From assembly GCA_028564925.1 (NCBI GenBank), contig CM053034.1, positions 94,631,626-94,695,625 of the forward strand: a stretch of DNA of 64,000 bases. The letters are read 5' to 3'. This document shows, piece after piece, positions 21,545 through 32,696 of the stretch. The stretch comes from Lithobates sylvaticus. Lineage: Eukaryota > Chordata > Amphibia > Anura > Ranidae. Both the position numbers and the translations under genes were made by a program. Each line of letters opens with the position of its first letter. Position 1 is the stretch's first letter. The notes beneath the pieces are model-generated. The model was not told the origin of the DNA. It made no database searches and saw nothing but the letters and a program-made list of their open reading frames with translations.

Positions 21545-22650
21545 ACTGCCTATTTCATTTCTTGAGGTGCTAAAATGGCAGAGAAGTACAAAACCCCCCC
21601 AAATGACCCCATTTTGGAAAGTAGACACCCCAAGCTATTTGCTGAGAGGCATGTTGAGCCCATTGAATATTTTTTTTTTTAGTCCCAAGTGATTGAATAA
21701 AGACAAAAATAAAAAAGATTTTTTTTTTTTTTTCAAAAAGTTGTCATATATTGCTCACACATGCCATAGTTATATGTGGAATTGCACCCCAAAATACATT
21801 TTGCTGCTTCTCCTGAGTATGGGGATACCACATGTGTGGGACTTTTTGGGAGCCTAGCCGCGTACGGGGCCCCGAAACCCAAGCACCGCCTTCAGGATTT
21901 CTAAGGGTGCAAATTTTTGATTTCACTCCTCACTACCTATCACCGTTTCGAAGGCCATAAAATGCCAAAATAGCACAAAACCCCCCCAAATGACCCCATT
22001 TTGGAAAGTAGACACCCCAAGCTATTTGTTGAGAGGCATGGTGAGTATTTTACAGCTCTCATTTGTTTTTGAAAATGAAGAAAGTAAAGAAAAAAACTTT
22101 TTTTTTTCTTTTTTTCAATTTTCAAAACTTTGTGACAAAAAGCGAGATCTGCAAAATACTCACCATACCTCTCAGCAAATAGCTTGGGGTGTCTACTTTC
22201 CAAAATGGGGTCATTTTGGGGGGTTTTATGCCATCTGGGCATTCCATGGCCTCCGAAACTGTGATTGGCAGTGAGAAGTGAAATAAAAAAATTACACCCT
22301 TAGAAAGCCTGAAGGCGGTGATTGGTTTTTGGGGTTCCGTACGCAGCTAGGCTCCCAAAAAGTCCCACACATGTGGTATCCCCATACTCAGGAGAAGCAA
22401 CAGAATGTATTTTGGGGTGTATTTCCACATATGCCCATGACATGTTTGAGCAATATATCATTTAGTGACAACTTTTTGTAAAAAAAATATATATATTTTT
22501 TTTTTTTCATTATTCAATCTCTTGGGACAAAAAAAAAAAAATATTTAATGGGCTCAACATTGCTCTCATCAAATAGCTTGGGGTGTCTACTTTCCAAAAT
22601 GGGGTCATTTGGGGGGGGGGTTTGAACTGTCCTGGCATTTTATGCACAAC
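21545..22650. repeat. 1.1-kb palindrome inside TTAA element C
   Basis: A module containing CCCCATTTTGGAAAGTAGAC and ACCCCAAGCTATTTG occurs four times: forward at about 21605 and 21993, inverted at about 22175 and 22572. The flanking GTGGTATCCCCATACTCAGG block is also mirrored (21810-21835 and 22373-22398). The symmetry centre is near 22110. Such an arrangement could form a long hairpin in single-stranded DNA or RNA. It lacks coding capacity. Confidence 0.85.
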
Positions 22651-24824
22651 ATTTAGAAGCCTATGTCACACGTCACCCACTCTTCTAACCACTTGTAGAC
22701 AAAGCCCTTTCTGACACTTTTTGTTTACATGAAAACATATTTTTTTTTTTGCAAGAAAATTACGTTGAACCCCCAAACACTATATATAATGTTAAAGCAA
22801 AGGCCCTACAGATTAAAATGGTGGGTGTTGCATTTTTTTTTTCCACACAGTATTTGCGCAGCGATTTTTCAAACGCATTTTTTGTGGAAAAAATACACTT
22901 TTTTTTATTTTAATGCACTAAAACACACTATATTGCTCAAATTTTTGATGAAATAAAAAATATGATCTTAGGCCGAGTACATGGATACCAAACACGACAT
23001 GCTTTAAAATTGCGCACAAACACGCAGTGGCGACAAACTACATACATTTTTAAAAGCCTTTAAAAGCCTTTACATGATACCACATTAGATTCACGGAGGA
23101 GGTCTACTGCTAAAATTACTGCCCTCGATCTGACCTTCGCGGTGATACCTCACATGCATGGTGCAATTGCTGTTTACATATGACGCCAGACCAACGCTTG
23201 TGTACGCCTTTGCGCAAGAGAAGGGGGGGCAGGGGTGCTTTTTTTTTTTGTTTTTTGTTTTTTTTTTTATTTATTTAGCTTTTTTATTTTATTTTTAAAC
23301 TGTTCCTTCCATTTTTTTTCTTTGTTATGATTTTTATTGTTATCTCAGGGAATGTAAATATCCCCTATGATAGCAATAGGCAGTGACAGGTACTCTTTTT
23401 TTGAAAAAATTGGGGTCTATTAGACCCTAGATCTTTCCTCTGCCCTCAAAGCATCTGACCACACCAAGATTGGTGTGATAAAATGCTTTCCCAATTTCCC
23501 AATGGCACGGTTTATATCCGGGAGGGGGGACATTCCCTCCCACTGCTTGTAAAAGCAGTCTAGAGGCTAATTACCCGCTAGAATTGCTTTTACATGAAAG
23601 CCGATCACTGGCTGAAAAGAATGATACCAAGATGATACCTAAACCTGCAGGCATCATTCTGGTATAACCATTCAAAGTCCAGCAACATACTGGACATATA
23701 TTGTAATCTTTTTTTTTTTCATGCAGCCTCTTGGCTGAACGAAAAAAAAAGAGATTGATTGGTGGGTATGCCCACCATTAGAATACCTCCCTTCATCCAC
23801 CCACTTCTAATGATGGGCATACATGCACCATTTATATATGCCGATGCATGGGGGCATCCTCCCGCAAAAGTTATGCCGTGTACACACGGTCGGAATTTCG
23901 ACCGTATGTACGTGGCATTAGGAGCCAATCGCTCCTCCCCCCCCCCCCCCCTGCTGCCCCCATGCTTCGGCATATATGCTCTTTTTTTTTAACTGTGGTG
24001 GTGAAATCACCTCCTACAGCGTTGGAGTCGCGGCTTTATGTATCGTGGGAGCAAACGCTGTTGCTGTCAAGATAAATAAATCCGCGTTGCAACTGAATGG
24101 CGCACCTGAAAACAAAAAAATGCTTAACACTAAAACACAGTAAACAAAATTACATACCTGAAAAGCAAGCATGATAAAACATGATAAAACATAATAAAAC
24201 ATTGCAGAATAGAATGGAGTAAAAAAAGAACAATAGAGAGAGAATAGAGTGAGAGAGAGAACAATAAAACGACAACTATTTTATTTTTTTTTTTTTTATT
24301 TTTTTTGAGATTCACAGGTAAAAAAGCTCCTGACTGAAGCGACTGAATCAAAACGCTACCACAAAAAAAATGTTAGCGATCGCAGGGGTCAGGCCTGACT
24401 CTGCGAACGCTGCAGTTATGTGTGCTTAGTGTTTTGTAAGTGACAGTGATCGATCGATACTGCACTTGGGTGGGCTGGGCTGGGCGGAGGGGGAAAACGC
24501 AGGTGCTAGCAGGTATCTGGGCTGATCCCGCTAACAATGCGGTTTTTTTTGGAACCCTAAACTGCTGGGACGCTAGTATAGATCTGATCAGATCAGATAT
24601 TGATCTGTTCAGATACTGTGCCACTAAGGGAGGTGTATGCTTTGCGCGTGGGTGTTTGCGGTACTGGCACTAACCTGGGGCGACGCAGACCTTATTTGAC
24701 CCTAAAACCTAATTGATATCACCCGCCGGGCGATCAGGGGGTTAAACCGTTATTGGGTAATAAATGGCGGGTGCCCTGACAGTATAAAAAACAAGCTAAC
24801 TAACCAGTGTCACCCGTAACAGTA

Positions 24825-25670
24825 ATACAAAAAAAAAACTGGTTACCTAGCGACACTAATGCAGCGATCAGAAAAACGATCGCTTAGTGACACTGGCAAA
24901 AGGGGGTGAAAGGGTTAACTAGGGGCAATCAGGGGGTTAAAACCTTTATTAGGTAATATATGGGGGTACCTGACGCTATATAAAAACCTGACGGGGAACC
25001 TAAATAACGAAATAACTAACTGGCTAACCAGCGTCACCAGTGACAGTTATACAGTGATCACTGGTGAAAGGGTTAACTCTAGGGGCAATCAGGGGGTTAA
25101 AACCTTTATTTAGGTTGTAATATGGGGGTACCTGACCTATAAACCTATTTATGAACCTATATAAACATGGCGGTTACCTAAAAAAAAAAATGGTTACCTA
25201 GCGACACTAATGCAGCGATCAGAAAAACGATCGCTTAGTGACACTGGCAAAAGGGGGTGAAAGGGTTAACTAGGGGCAATCAGGGGGTTAAAACCTTTAT
25301 TAGGTAATATATGGGGGTACCTGACGCTATATAAAAACCTGACGGGGAACCTAAATAACGAAATAACTAACTGGCTAACCAGCGTCACCAGTGACAGTTA
25401 TACAGTGATCACTGGTGAAAGGCTTAACTCTAGGGGCAATCAAGGGGTTAAAACCTTTATTTAGGTTTTAATATGGGGGTACCTGACCTATAAACCTATT
25501 TATGAACCTATATAAACATGGCGGTTACCTAAAAAAAAAAAATGGTTACCTAGCGACAGCAGTGACACTAATACAGCGATCAGAAAAACGATCGCTTAGT
25601 GACACTGGCAAAAGGGGGTGAAAGGGTTACCTGGGGGGCAATCAAGGGGTTAAACCTTTATTAGGGGGGG
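24825..25670. repeat. 351-bp tandem repeat, about 2.5 copies, inside TTAA element C
   Basis: The segment ACCTAGCGACACTAATGCAG recurs at about 24845 and 25197, with a diverged third copy near 25551 that has a short insertion. Each unit also repeats CAATCAGGGGGTTAAAACC, GTACCTGACGC and GCGATCAGAAAAACGATCGC, the last being an internal near-palindrome. The units are nearly identical, so the duplication is young relative to the element. There is no coding content. Confidence 0.85.
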
Positions 25671-26209
25671 GGTAGGGGGCTACCTTGGACCTAAAACTAA
25701 CTGCACTGACAGTTATTACAGTCACACTGACACTAAATGCAGTGATCAGTAAAAAAATGATCACTGCAATTAGTGACACTGTGACTGGGGGGGGAGGGGG
25801 TGATCTGGGGGGTGATCTGGGGGTGACAGGGGGGTGTTTTGTGTGCCTATGTGTACTGGTGTCAGTGTACTGTTGGTGCACTAACCTGTACATGTTGACA
25901 GCTCGGCGTTCCGGTCACATAGACCGGCGCACTGAGCGTGACATCACTTCCTCTGCCTGTGTTTTGATTGACACAGACAGAGGAAGCATCTGATTCGCCA
26001 GGAGCGATCGCGAGGGGGTGGCCAGAAACCACTGGCCGTCCCCTCATCCCGGATCGCTCCTGAAGCGATCCCGACCGTCCCCGCCGGCCGGGGGGGGTCC
26101 GATCGGACCCCCCACGCGCCTGAAGAATGGCACGTACAGGTACGTGCTTCTGCCTGTACGTGCCATTCTGCCGACGTATATGTACATGGGGCGGTCGGGA
26201 AGTGGTTAA

Positions 26210-27620
26210 ATAGCAAGTACCTACCTTGAACAAGCATACAGTAAGGGAGTTTAGATATTGCTGACTTCATTGGCAATATACTATATTCAGTTTAGTTAAA
26301 AACTAATTAGTAAAGCCAAGATCAACATAATAATCTTAAAGTGATCACTTTTTAAAAGCAAGTCAGCGACTGCAGTTTCTGCATACTCATTTGCCTTAAG
26401 ATGTTCGCCTATAATCTATATTTTGACCTCCAGTATTTAAACCCTGTATTAGAATAACAAAGTTTATTCCAGATATAATTTGATTCCAAATACACTCTAG
26501 CAGTCCCAAGCAACTTAGCAGTCCCAAATTTTGTAAATTTGGGGGGACTGTTTGGATATTTTGTATAGAGTTGAAGGGTTTTACCATTCAATTGATTTCA
26601 ATTAAGTTTCCAGTGTGTTGACAAAACAGGAAGTGAGGATAAATCTTAGCGGACACAGTAATTAAAACTGTGTTTTTACTAGCGTGGTGACAAGTTATTA
26701 GAATTCAGTTGCTTGTAGTGTCCCTGATGGGCACATTTTTTTTTCTCTCTCTCTCTCTGTCCTAGTGACAGGGGTTATCAGAACAAGAACTGAGGACTGG
26801 AATTATTTTAAACAGGGATATCGACAGCTATAAAAACGTAGTAATGGTGCTTACTCTTTAACACGCTATCCAAAATTTTATTTTGTCTGGAGTGCCACTT
26901 TAAGCGCATCCACACCTCTTCTTGGTGTGTACCATGCTTATGGAGAATCAAAAATAGCACTTCCAAGGGAACAGGAAGCAGAAGGAAGTTATGCTATAGC
27001 AGCCATTATCTACAATTTTAGTAATAGTGTATGTTGCCTTAATGAATCATTGCAGCATCTAATAAGAATTTGGAAACTGACACATATAAACCATTTCCCT
27101 CTCCTTCATTCCTTTAGTGGTTAACAACCCCCCTTGCCCAGCTGTGGTGATGGAAATGTAATTCCAGTAAGAGGAAAAAATAAATAAATAAATCAAAATT
27201 TTAATTAGAAAAAATGGTGATGAGCAGATTAAAAACAACTTCTGCCATGAAATCAGCAAGTCATAAAAGGGATGGGAATAATATACTAAACTTGACCAAC
27301 GTGTAATCTACTCTGCCTTGGAGTTCTATTTAAATGTAAATTAAGCATGGAGAGGGTTTTCTTCCTCCTTAATATAATTTTTGGCGGAGAAGAGCAAGAG
27401 TGTCTCCAGATAGGAGAACAGAACAGAGAACTTGTGAGCTAGCTGGGCTCTTAGGAGAAATGTCTGAGACTCAGGGTTGGCTAAAGGACTTATCAATACT
27501 TATAAAAAAAGATTGAGAAACACAGAGCACCAAACTACGGTATATAGTCAAGTACATTTTGCATGATTATACTTGTAACTGCCTCTATTTACTTTTCCAG
27601 TATTCTGATACATCTTTTTA
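26210..27620. other. Unrecognised DNA with possible frog repeat fragments
   Basis: No coding or RNA gene signal is visible. A TTAA with an inward end AGTGGCACTCC lies at about 26889-26900. It resembles the right end of the small element at 61856-62284, but I cannot find a convincing partner end. A short CT run is at 26742-26758. The remainder is unremarkable AT-rich sequence. Confidence 0.3.
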
Positions 27621-28384
27621 GCCTGGGTTCACACTATAGCGAATTTGCAGCGGGGCAAAATACTGCGAATTCGCAGGACATTTGAAAACCCATTGTTTTC
27701 ACGTGTCCGGTGCATGCGCAATGCGAATTGACACAAACACGCAACCGTTTTTGGTGCGGATCAGGTGTGAATTCAGGCCCATTATCTTCTATGGGCACGC
27801 ATCTGATTCGCACCTGGCTTGCATTCTGAACAGAAATTCGCAAGTCATTGTACCACCTCTTTAGGGGAAGTCCACGCCCAATTTAAAAAAAAAAAAACGG
27901 CATGGGTTCCCCCTCCAGAGGCATACCAGGCCCTTAGGTCTGGTATGGATTTTAAGGGTACCCCTACGCCGAAAAAACGGCGTGGGGGTCCCCCCAAAGT
28001 CCACACCAGACCCTTATCCGAGCACGCAGCCTGGCAGGTCAGGAAAGGGGGTGGGGACGAGCCAGCGCCCCCCCCCCTCCTGAACCGTATCAGGCCGCAT
28101 GCCCTCAACATGGGGGGGTGGGTGCTTTGGGGAAGGGGGGCGCCCTGCGGCCCCCCACCCCAAAGCACCTTGTCCCCATGTTGATGAGGACAAGGGCCTC
28201 TTCCTGACAACCCTGGCCGTTGGTTGTCAGGGTCTGCGGGCGGGGGGCTTATCGGAATCCGGGGGCCCCCTTTAACAAGGGGGCCCCCAGATCCCGGCCC
28301 CCCACCCTATGTGAATGAGTATGGGGTACGATGTACCCCTACCCATTCACCTAAGGTGTAAAGTGTAAAGAAAAAAAAACACAC

Positions 28385-28683
28385 AATTTTTAAAAAATAT
28401 TTTATTGCACTGCTCCGGGGGTCTTCTTCCGTCTTGGGGGGTCTTCTCGCCGGGCTCCTCCGCTATTTTACCTAGCTCTTTTACCGAGCGGAGAAGTCCG
28501 GCTTTCTTCTTCTTCGTCGCCGCCTTCGGGGGTCTTCCGGGGTCTCTTCTGTTCTTCTGACTCTTCTTCTGACTCTTCTTCTGACTCTTCTTCTGACTCT
28601 TCTTCTGACTCTTCTTCTGACTCGTCTCGTCTCGCTCTCTCTGGCCGGAATGGCAGAGCTGCGCTGTGTTGGCACTTATATAG
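28385..28683 (-). ncRNA. Predicted outward mini-transcription unit, left arm of palindrome copy 2
   Basis: A TATA box CTATATAAG lies on the minus strand at 28683-28675 and an AATAAA at 28406-28401, about 270 bp apart. The sequence between is purine-rich and contains six copies of a 12-bp GAGTCAGAAGAA unit. There is no ATG-started frame of useful length downstream of the expected start. The Glu/Ser-rich open frame through this region uses an ATG upstream of the TATA box. I therefore call it a possible non-coding transcript. Expression is inferred only from the two signals and their mirror symmetry with the right arm. Confidence 0.4.
28556..28622. repeat. 12-bp microsatellite-like array in one arm of the palindrome
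   Basis: Five to six copies of GACTCTTCTTCT (GAGTCAGAAGAA on the minus strand). The array is present only in the left arm, so it expanded after the palindrome formed. It produces repetitive Glu-Glu-Ser or Arg-Arg-Val open frames that are artefacts. Confidence 0.85.
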
Positions 28684-28827
28684 GGACAAGGGGGCAGGGT
28701 CACATGCTCATGTCACATGGTGACCCCGCCCACATATGATGTCACAGTCCCAGCATCCTCCGGGACTGTCACATCATAGGGGCGGGGTCACCATGTGACA
28801 TGAGCATGTGACCCTGCCCCCTTGTCC

Positions 28828-29115
28828 CTATATAAGTGCCAACACAGCGCAGCTCTGCCATTCCGGCAAGAGAGAGCGACGAGTCAACATCTTAAGAAGA
28901 AGAAGGCGACGCCAGCAGCAAGAACAGAAGAGACCCCGGAAGACCCCCGAAGGCGGATCGAGACCCCCAGACGGCGGCGACGAAGAAGAAGAAAGCCGGA
29001 CTTCTCCGCTTGGTAAAAGAGCTAGGTAAAATAGCGGAGGAGTCCGGCGAGAAGACCCCCCAAGACGGAAGAAGACCCCCGAAGCAGTGCAATAAAATAT
29101 TTTTTAAAAATTGTG
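28828..29115 (+). ncRNA. Predicted outward mini-transcription unit, right arm of palindrome copy 2
   Basis: This is the mirror image of the left-arm unit: CTATATAAG at 28828-28836 and AATAAA at 29091-29096. Counted from the symmetry centre (28756) the two TATA boxes and the two AATAAA signals are at nearly equal distances. The 12-bp repeat of the left arm is absent here, replaced by CAGCAGCAAGAACAG-type sequence. No ATG lies between the likely start (about 28860) and the AATAAA. A possible splice donor AGCTAGGTAAAATAG occurs on both arms (right arm at about 29018-29032). Confidence 0.4.
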
Positions 29116-29568
29116 TGTTTTTTTTCTTTACACTTTACACCTTAGGGCGCCCCCCTTCCCCAAAGCACCCACCCCCCCATGTTGAGGGCATGCGGCCTGG
29201 TACGGTTCAGGAGGGGGGGGCGCTCGCTCGTCCCCACCCCCTTTCTGACCTGCCAGGCTGCGTGCTCGGATAAGGGTCTGGTGTGGATTTTGGGGGGACC
29301 CCCATGCCGTTTTTCGGCGTAGGGGGTACCCTTAAAATCCATACCAGACCTAAGGGCCTGGTATGCCTCTGGAGGGGGAACCCATGCCGTTTTTTTTTTA
29401 TAAAAATTTGGCGTGGACTTCCTCCTCAGAAGTAGTAAAATGAGTTGCGAATTCATGCTAGCAGCTGATTCGCACCTAAAACGCGGACAATCCGCAGAAC
29501 AGCCGGCGTTTCACTGCGCAGTCACGCAGGGCCCTGAAATCGCAACGCACTAGTCTGAACCCAGGCTA

Positions 29569-30854
29569 ATACAATTGATATGTTTCCCAATTCCACTTGT
29601 AAGTCAAATTTTTTAATATATTGTTTGGGGAACACATATACAGTAACTGTCATGACTCACTTGCAGCAATGATTGTCCCAGAGTTTCTTTATCAATGTGT
29701 GTACATAGTAGAGGAAGTCTTTGCTGCTGCATCTGCAAAGGAATCCTGTGTTGCTGGCTGTTAACTTAGCATGGACTGTCAGACAGTTGTTCATCTGCAT
29801 GAGCATCCAAGGCACTGTATGTCTGCCCCCTTGGACCTTATCTCTCCCAATAAGCCTTGACATGTCTCTACCCTCTGCACTCACCACAGTTATGAACCTT
29901 TTGTGATAGAGATACTGTAATCATTTTAGGGGTCTGCCCTTCCAAACCTATGTTTCATTTCTAAGTAACCACCACTAGGTTTAGTTCATATGATTTATTC
30001 CTCATTTTCTGGAGTACTCTGGTACCTGCTTTTCCAACTTTGTGTAGCTACAATGGTGTGTTACTTGCATTTGTCATTTATTTCATGTTGGAGAGACTTG
30101 AGCAGGAAGAAAGAGACTCTTACTTTGCTGACAGCTGTCACATTGGAGAGCTTGAAACTCCAGCTTATGAGTTTTCATGAGTACCTGAGAAGTATATTTT
30201 AAACCTCAACTACAGGCAGATATAAAAGAAACAAAATAATGCAGCTTTTTTTTTTTTTTTTGCAAGCAGTGTATGACCTTGACCTAGCATAAGCCTCTTA
30301 CAGTCCCTGTATAGCAGGAGTTTGAGAGGAAGAAGCAGTACAAAGAGAAAATTAGTGTATGTGCTGACAAGAAGCATGCCGATAGATGCAGCAAATTGAG
30401 CTGTCACAGTTATGATTCTTCTTTCACTGTCCAGTTGCAGGCTAGGATGAGTCTAGGATGACTTGGTCTCAGAGGAGGTGGGTTGAATAATGGTGGTTAT
30501 AAGAATGAGGACATCTAGTGGCAGAAAAAGTTTTAGCAGGAACAATTTCTGGATTGAAAGTGAATATTTCAATTCTGATTTAAGTTTTTATATGGTTGAA
30601 CCCATTGGCATCCTCATGTAAAAAAAATATCAGCTTGACGTTGATGTACCATTTCAGAGTGAGCAATGGTGGGTAGCATGGTTGCAAAAAAAACCTGACT
30701 ACTATTTTTTTTTTTTTTTTTTGTTTTGCTGTGATGTTGCAGTATGTTTTTTTCATCCTAAGAGCTATTTCTTGATGAAAAGGGTTCCACTGAGCTTTGT
30801 AGTTCTCTGAGTACTTTTCATTATAAATAGCAGCCATTTCATATGTCTCCTTGA
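29569..30854. other. Unrecognised intergenic DNA
   Basis: I see no gene. T-runs at 30246-30261 and 30704-30723 could be old retroposon tails on the minus strand, but no LINE or SINE body can be read next to them. Short open frames here have no recognisable domain. Confidence 0.3.
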
Positions 30855-30892
30855 CCTGAGAAAGGAGCACGGATGTGCCAAAACACGTAGCC
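30855..30892 (+). other. Degenerate hammerhead-ribozyme-like motif, locus 1
   Basis: CCTGAGAAAGGAGCACGG, a short loop, then GTGCC and AAAACACGTAGC follow the order of a hammerhead core: CUGANGA, stem II, GAAA, then the strand of stem III. Two core bases differ (G to A in the first block, G to A in GAAA), so it would not be expected to cleave. The same layout occurs at 32108-32145 and 33248-33303. Repeats with CUGANGA...GAAACGCGU cores are abundant in amphibian genomes and have been linked to Penelope-like and other retroelements. The assignment is inference. Confidence 0.35.
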
Positions 30893-31999
30893 ACGCCCTT
30901 CTACTGCAGGGCCATCCCAGTGTGATGTCACTTCCGCATCTGTACTCCTCATGTGGTGTTTCTGGAAACTTCCCGTTTCCTCTGCCAGTGTCCAGTATAC
31001 AGAGATGGCGGCTGCGGTTTCCAACATAACAGGAGATTACTGTGGTGTACAGCGGTTGTTCCTTTTCAATGAGCAAATATTTACCTTCATTAAGTGAGTT
31101 GCTAATTGTCTTTTTAATAAATAGAAGCTTTAAGATACTACACTTAGTTGGTGTCCCCTACTTATCTCTTTATATATCCACGGAGACTGCTTCTATCTCT
31201 TGGGCTGAGCTGCCACAAGTGTAAAACATGTTTTTAATCATATACTGTAGTGACCTTTGGGCATTTCTTTTACATTATTGTTTGGACTTTTTTATCTTTT
31301 CTGTTTGCAGCACATACTTGTAGCGGGTTACCTGGTTGTGTTTTATGCCTCATGCACCTTTACTGCACAGCAGTTTTGTTCCACACTAGTTGCTACCCAC
31401 AGCCTGCCTTGGTTAGATGCAAGTTTTGCCATCTCACAGAGTGGCAACCTGTGAGGGCGCAAATGATTTATTTTTACACCTTACCGATTTATTAGTGTAC
31501 TTTACATATTAGGGATAATGTTAACGATTCCATCTGTTAATGAACTAGACCACCTTCTCCATCCACTTCCTCTCTCTTCTCTTTTTTTTTTTTATCTGCT
31601 TAACTTTTTTGAAAAAAAAGTGGATAATGCAAACAATGAGAATTATGACAAAATAAATGAGGACATGGAAAGTTGGGAAGCTTTTGCTTTCACAAGGCCT
31701 CTTTCCTTGATGTGGTTTTCAGTGGAAACGGTTAGAAACGGTTAGAAGCAAGATCCACCTTTTTACAAGGCAGTTCCATAATAACATTTATGTTCGCTTA
31801 GATGAATAACAGTTTCCTAATGTATGTCTTCTTTAAAGAGTATTTTTCAGTATGTGGCTGACACTGATATGTCAGTTGATAATATACTGTGAATCATATT
31901 CAAATGTAATCAGCAGTATAAGTGATGTACTGACCAAAACACATGTGTCCTGGATCCCTTTTTGTTCTACGGCAAGTCCTGGGCCCTTGGGCAGGAAGG
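30893..31999. other. Unrecognised intergenic DNA
   Basis: The first 300 bp (ACGCCCTTCTACTGC onwards) probably belong to the same repeat as the hammerhead-like motif. I cannot define its end. Beyond that I see no gene, RNA or recognisable repeat. Confidence 0.25.
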
Positions 32000-32150
32000 A
32001 AAAAGGGAAGTCTGGATGGCCGCACTTCAGCAAAAACTTCTTTATTAGGCAAAAGATAAAATCCAAAGTAGTGACATCTCATGCGATACAGCAAAACAGC
32101 AACAGTAGCTTACGCGTTTCACGCCTCAAAGGCGCTTAGTCATAGCCCTT
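32000..32150 (-). repeat. Interspersed repeat with hammerhead-like GAAACGCGT core, locus 2
   Basis: On the minus strand the repeat reads GACTAAGCGCC-TTTGA-GGCGTGAAACGCGTAAGC (32145-32108), then a roughly 100-bp body ending near TTCTTTATTAGGC and GGCCGCACTTC. The GCGCC/GGCGT arms can form a 5-bp stem II. The first core block is UGACUAA rather than CUGACGA. A related body sequence (AAAGCCTTTATTGG, GGCCGTTCAGAG) occurs in the hairpin at 33137-33419. The element family is not certain; a retroelement end is my best guess. Confidence 0.45.
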
Positions 32151-32339
32151 GGGCAGGAAGATATTATTCAATGCATCTCCTAGGAAATTTTCAGCAAGAT
32201 CATCAGGTGATTTCATTTACATGATAAAAATGTTCTTGGCTTGAAAAAAAAAAAGAAGAAAACTAAGACAGTCACCACATCTAAGGTTTGTAAGATGCAA
32301 TATATTACGTTTTTGTTGTATCTTGAGTTTAGTTGTCTT

Positions 32340-32696
32340 TTACACATGCAGTAGGAGTGAACACAGGAGGACTTATAAAGTCGAGAGAAGTTGGTGTTAA
32401 TAGGAGGCTTGTGGCTGCACCTGTGTGAAACTGCAAAAAACAGACAAGAAACCCCTGCTACTGGACAGGCTCTCTGGCACCTCTGTGGCCAGGACTGGAT
32501 ATTTGGGACTGACTTTTGCTGATGTAAACATTTTCTCTTTTATATTATTGTGACTATGTTATCCTGACAAGAAGTATTTGAGTTTCCCTTTTGCTGTTAT
32601 GAACTTTTTACTGCAGTAAAGCCTTTTTCATTTAATAAAAATCAGTTTTCTTTGAGGAAGCCTGTGTCGTGCTATCCTGCTGACCCCAAATGTCAC
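32340..32696 (+). mobile_element. Possible LTR remnant (fossil)
   Basis: A TTATAAAG box at about 32376 is followed by AATAAA at about 32634 and an end at TGTCACA (about 32696). After two bases comes TGGTACGCCGATGG, which has the TGG start expected of a primer-binding site. This order fits the 3' part of an LTR on the plus strand with the beginning of an internal region. The start of the LTR cannot be placed and no coding region follows. The family is unknown and the call is tentative. Confidence 0.35.

Larger units (their letters stand above)
21122..26205. mobile_element. Large (5.1 kb) TTAA-flanked non-coding transposon C
   Basis: Bounded by TTAA at 21118-21121 and 26206-26209. The left end is CCACTTCAGCCCCGGACC. 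The right end, read inwards, is CCACTTCCCGACCGCC. The first 400 bp match element D closely (the CACAAATAGAGCTTTCTTTTG block at about 21251, then GCGCAAAAGTTATAGCGTC at 21478). The last 100 bp also match D (a stem of the form GGCACGTAC, then GCGGTCGGGAAG). Between them are a 1.1-kb palindrome, long A/T-rich stretches and a tandem array. I find no open frame resembling a transposase, so it must depend on enzyme supplied elsewhere. It is about five times longer than its relatives A, B and D. Confidence 0.8.
27621..29566. mobile_element. Palindromic non-coding transposon, copy 2, with intact terminal repeats
   Basis: The terminal inverted repeats are GCCTGGGTTCACACTA and its inverted partner at 29551-29566 (one mismatch), flanked by TA at 27619-27620 and 29567-29568. 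The element is an almost complete palindrome centred near 28756. GATGTCACAGTCCC faces GGGACTGTCACATC, and the arms then match outwards through TATA boxes, purine-rich tracts and AATAAA signals to GC-rich modules such as ATCCATACCAGACC. No transposase is encoded. The right arm has lost a segment around 29150 that the left arm keeps at 28215-28320. The TA flanks and long inverted repeats suggest a cut-and-paste element, superfamily unresolved. Confidence 0.8.

Noticed and set aside
26336-26900. A further TTAA-flanked element between AGTGATCACTT and AGTGGCACTCC ends
   Set aside because: The two ends match only over the first few bases, too weak to support a call.
28468-28689. Glu-Glu-Ser repeat open frame
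   Set aside because: It is produced by a 12-bp simple repeat, and its ATG lies upstream of the TATA box of the same arm, so the predicted transcript would not contain it.
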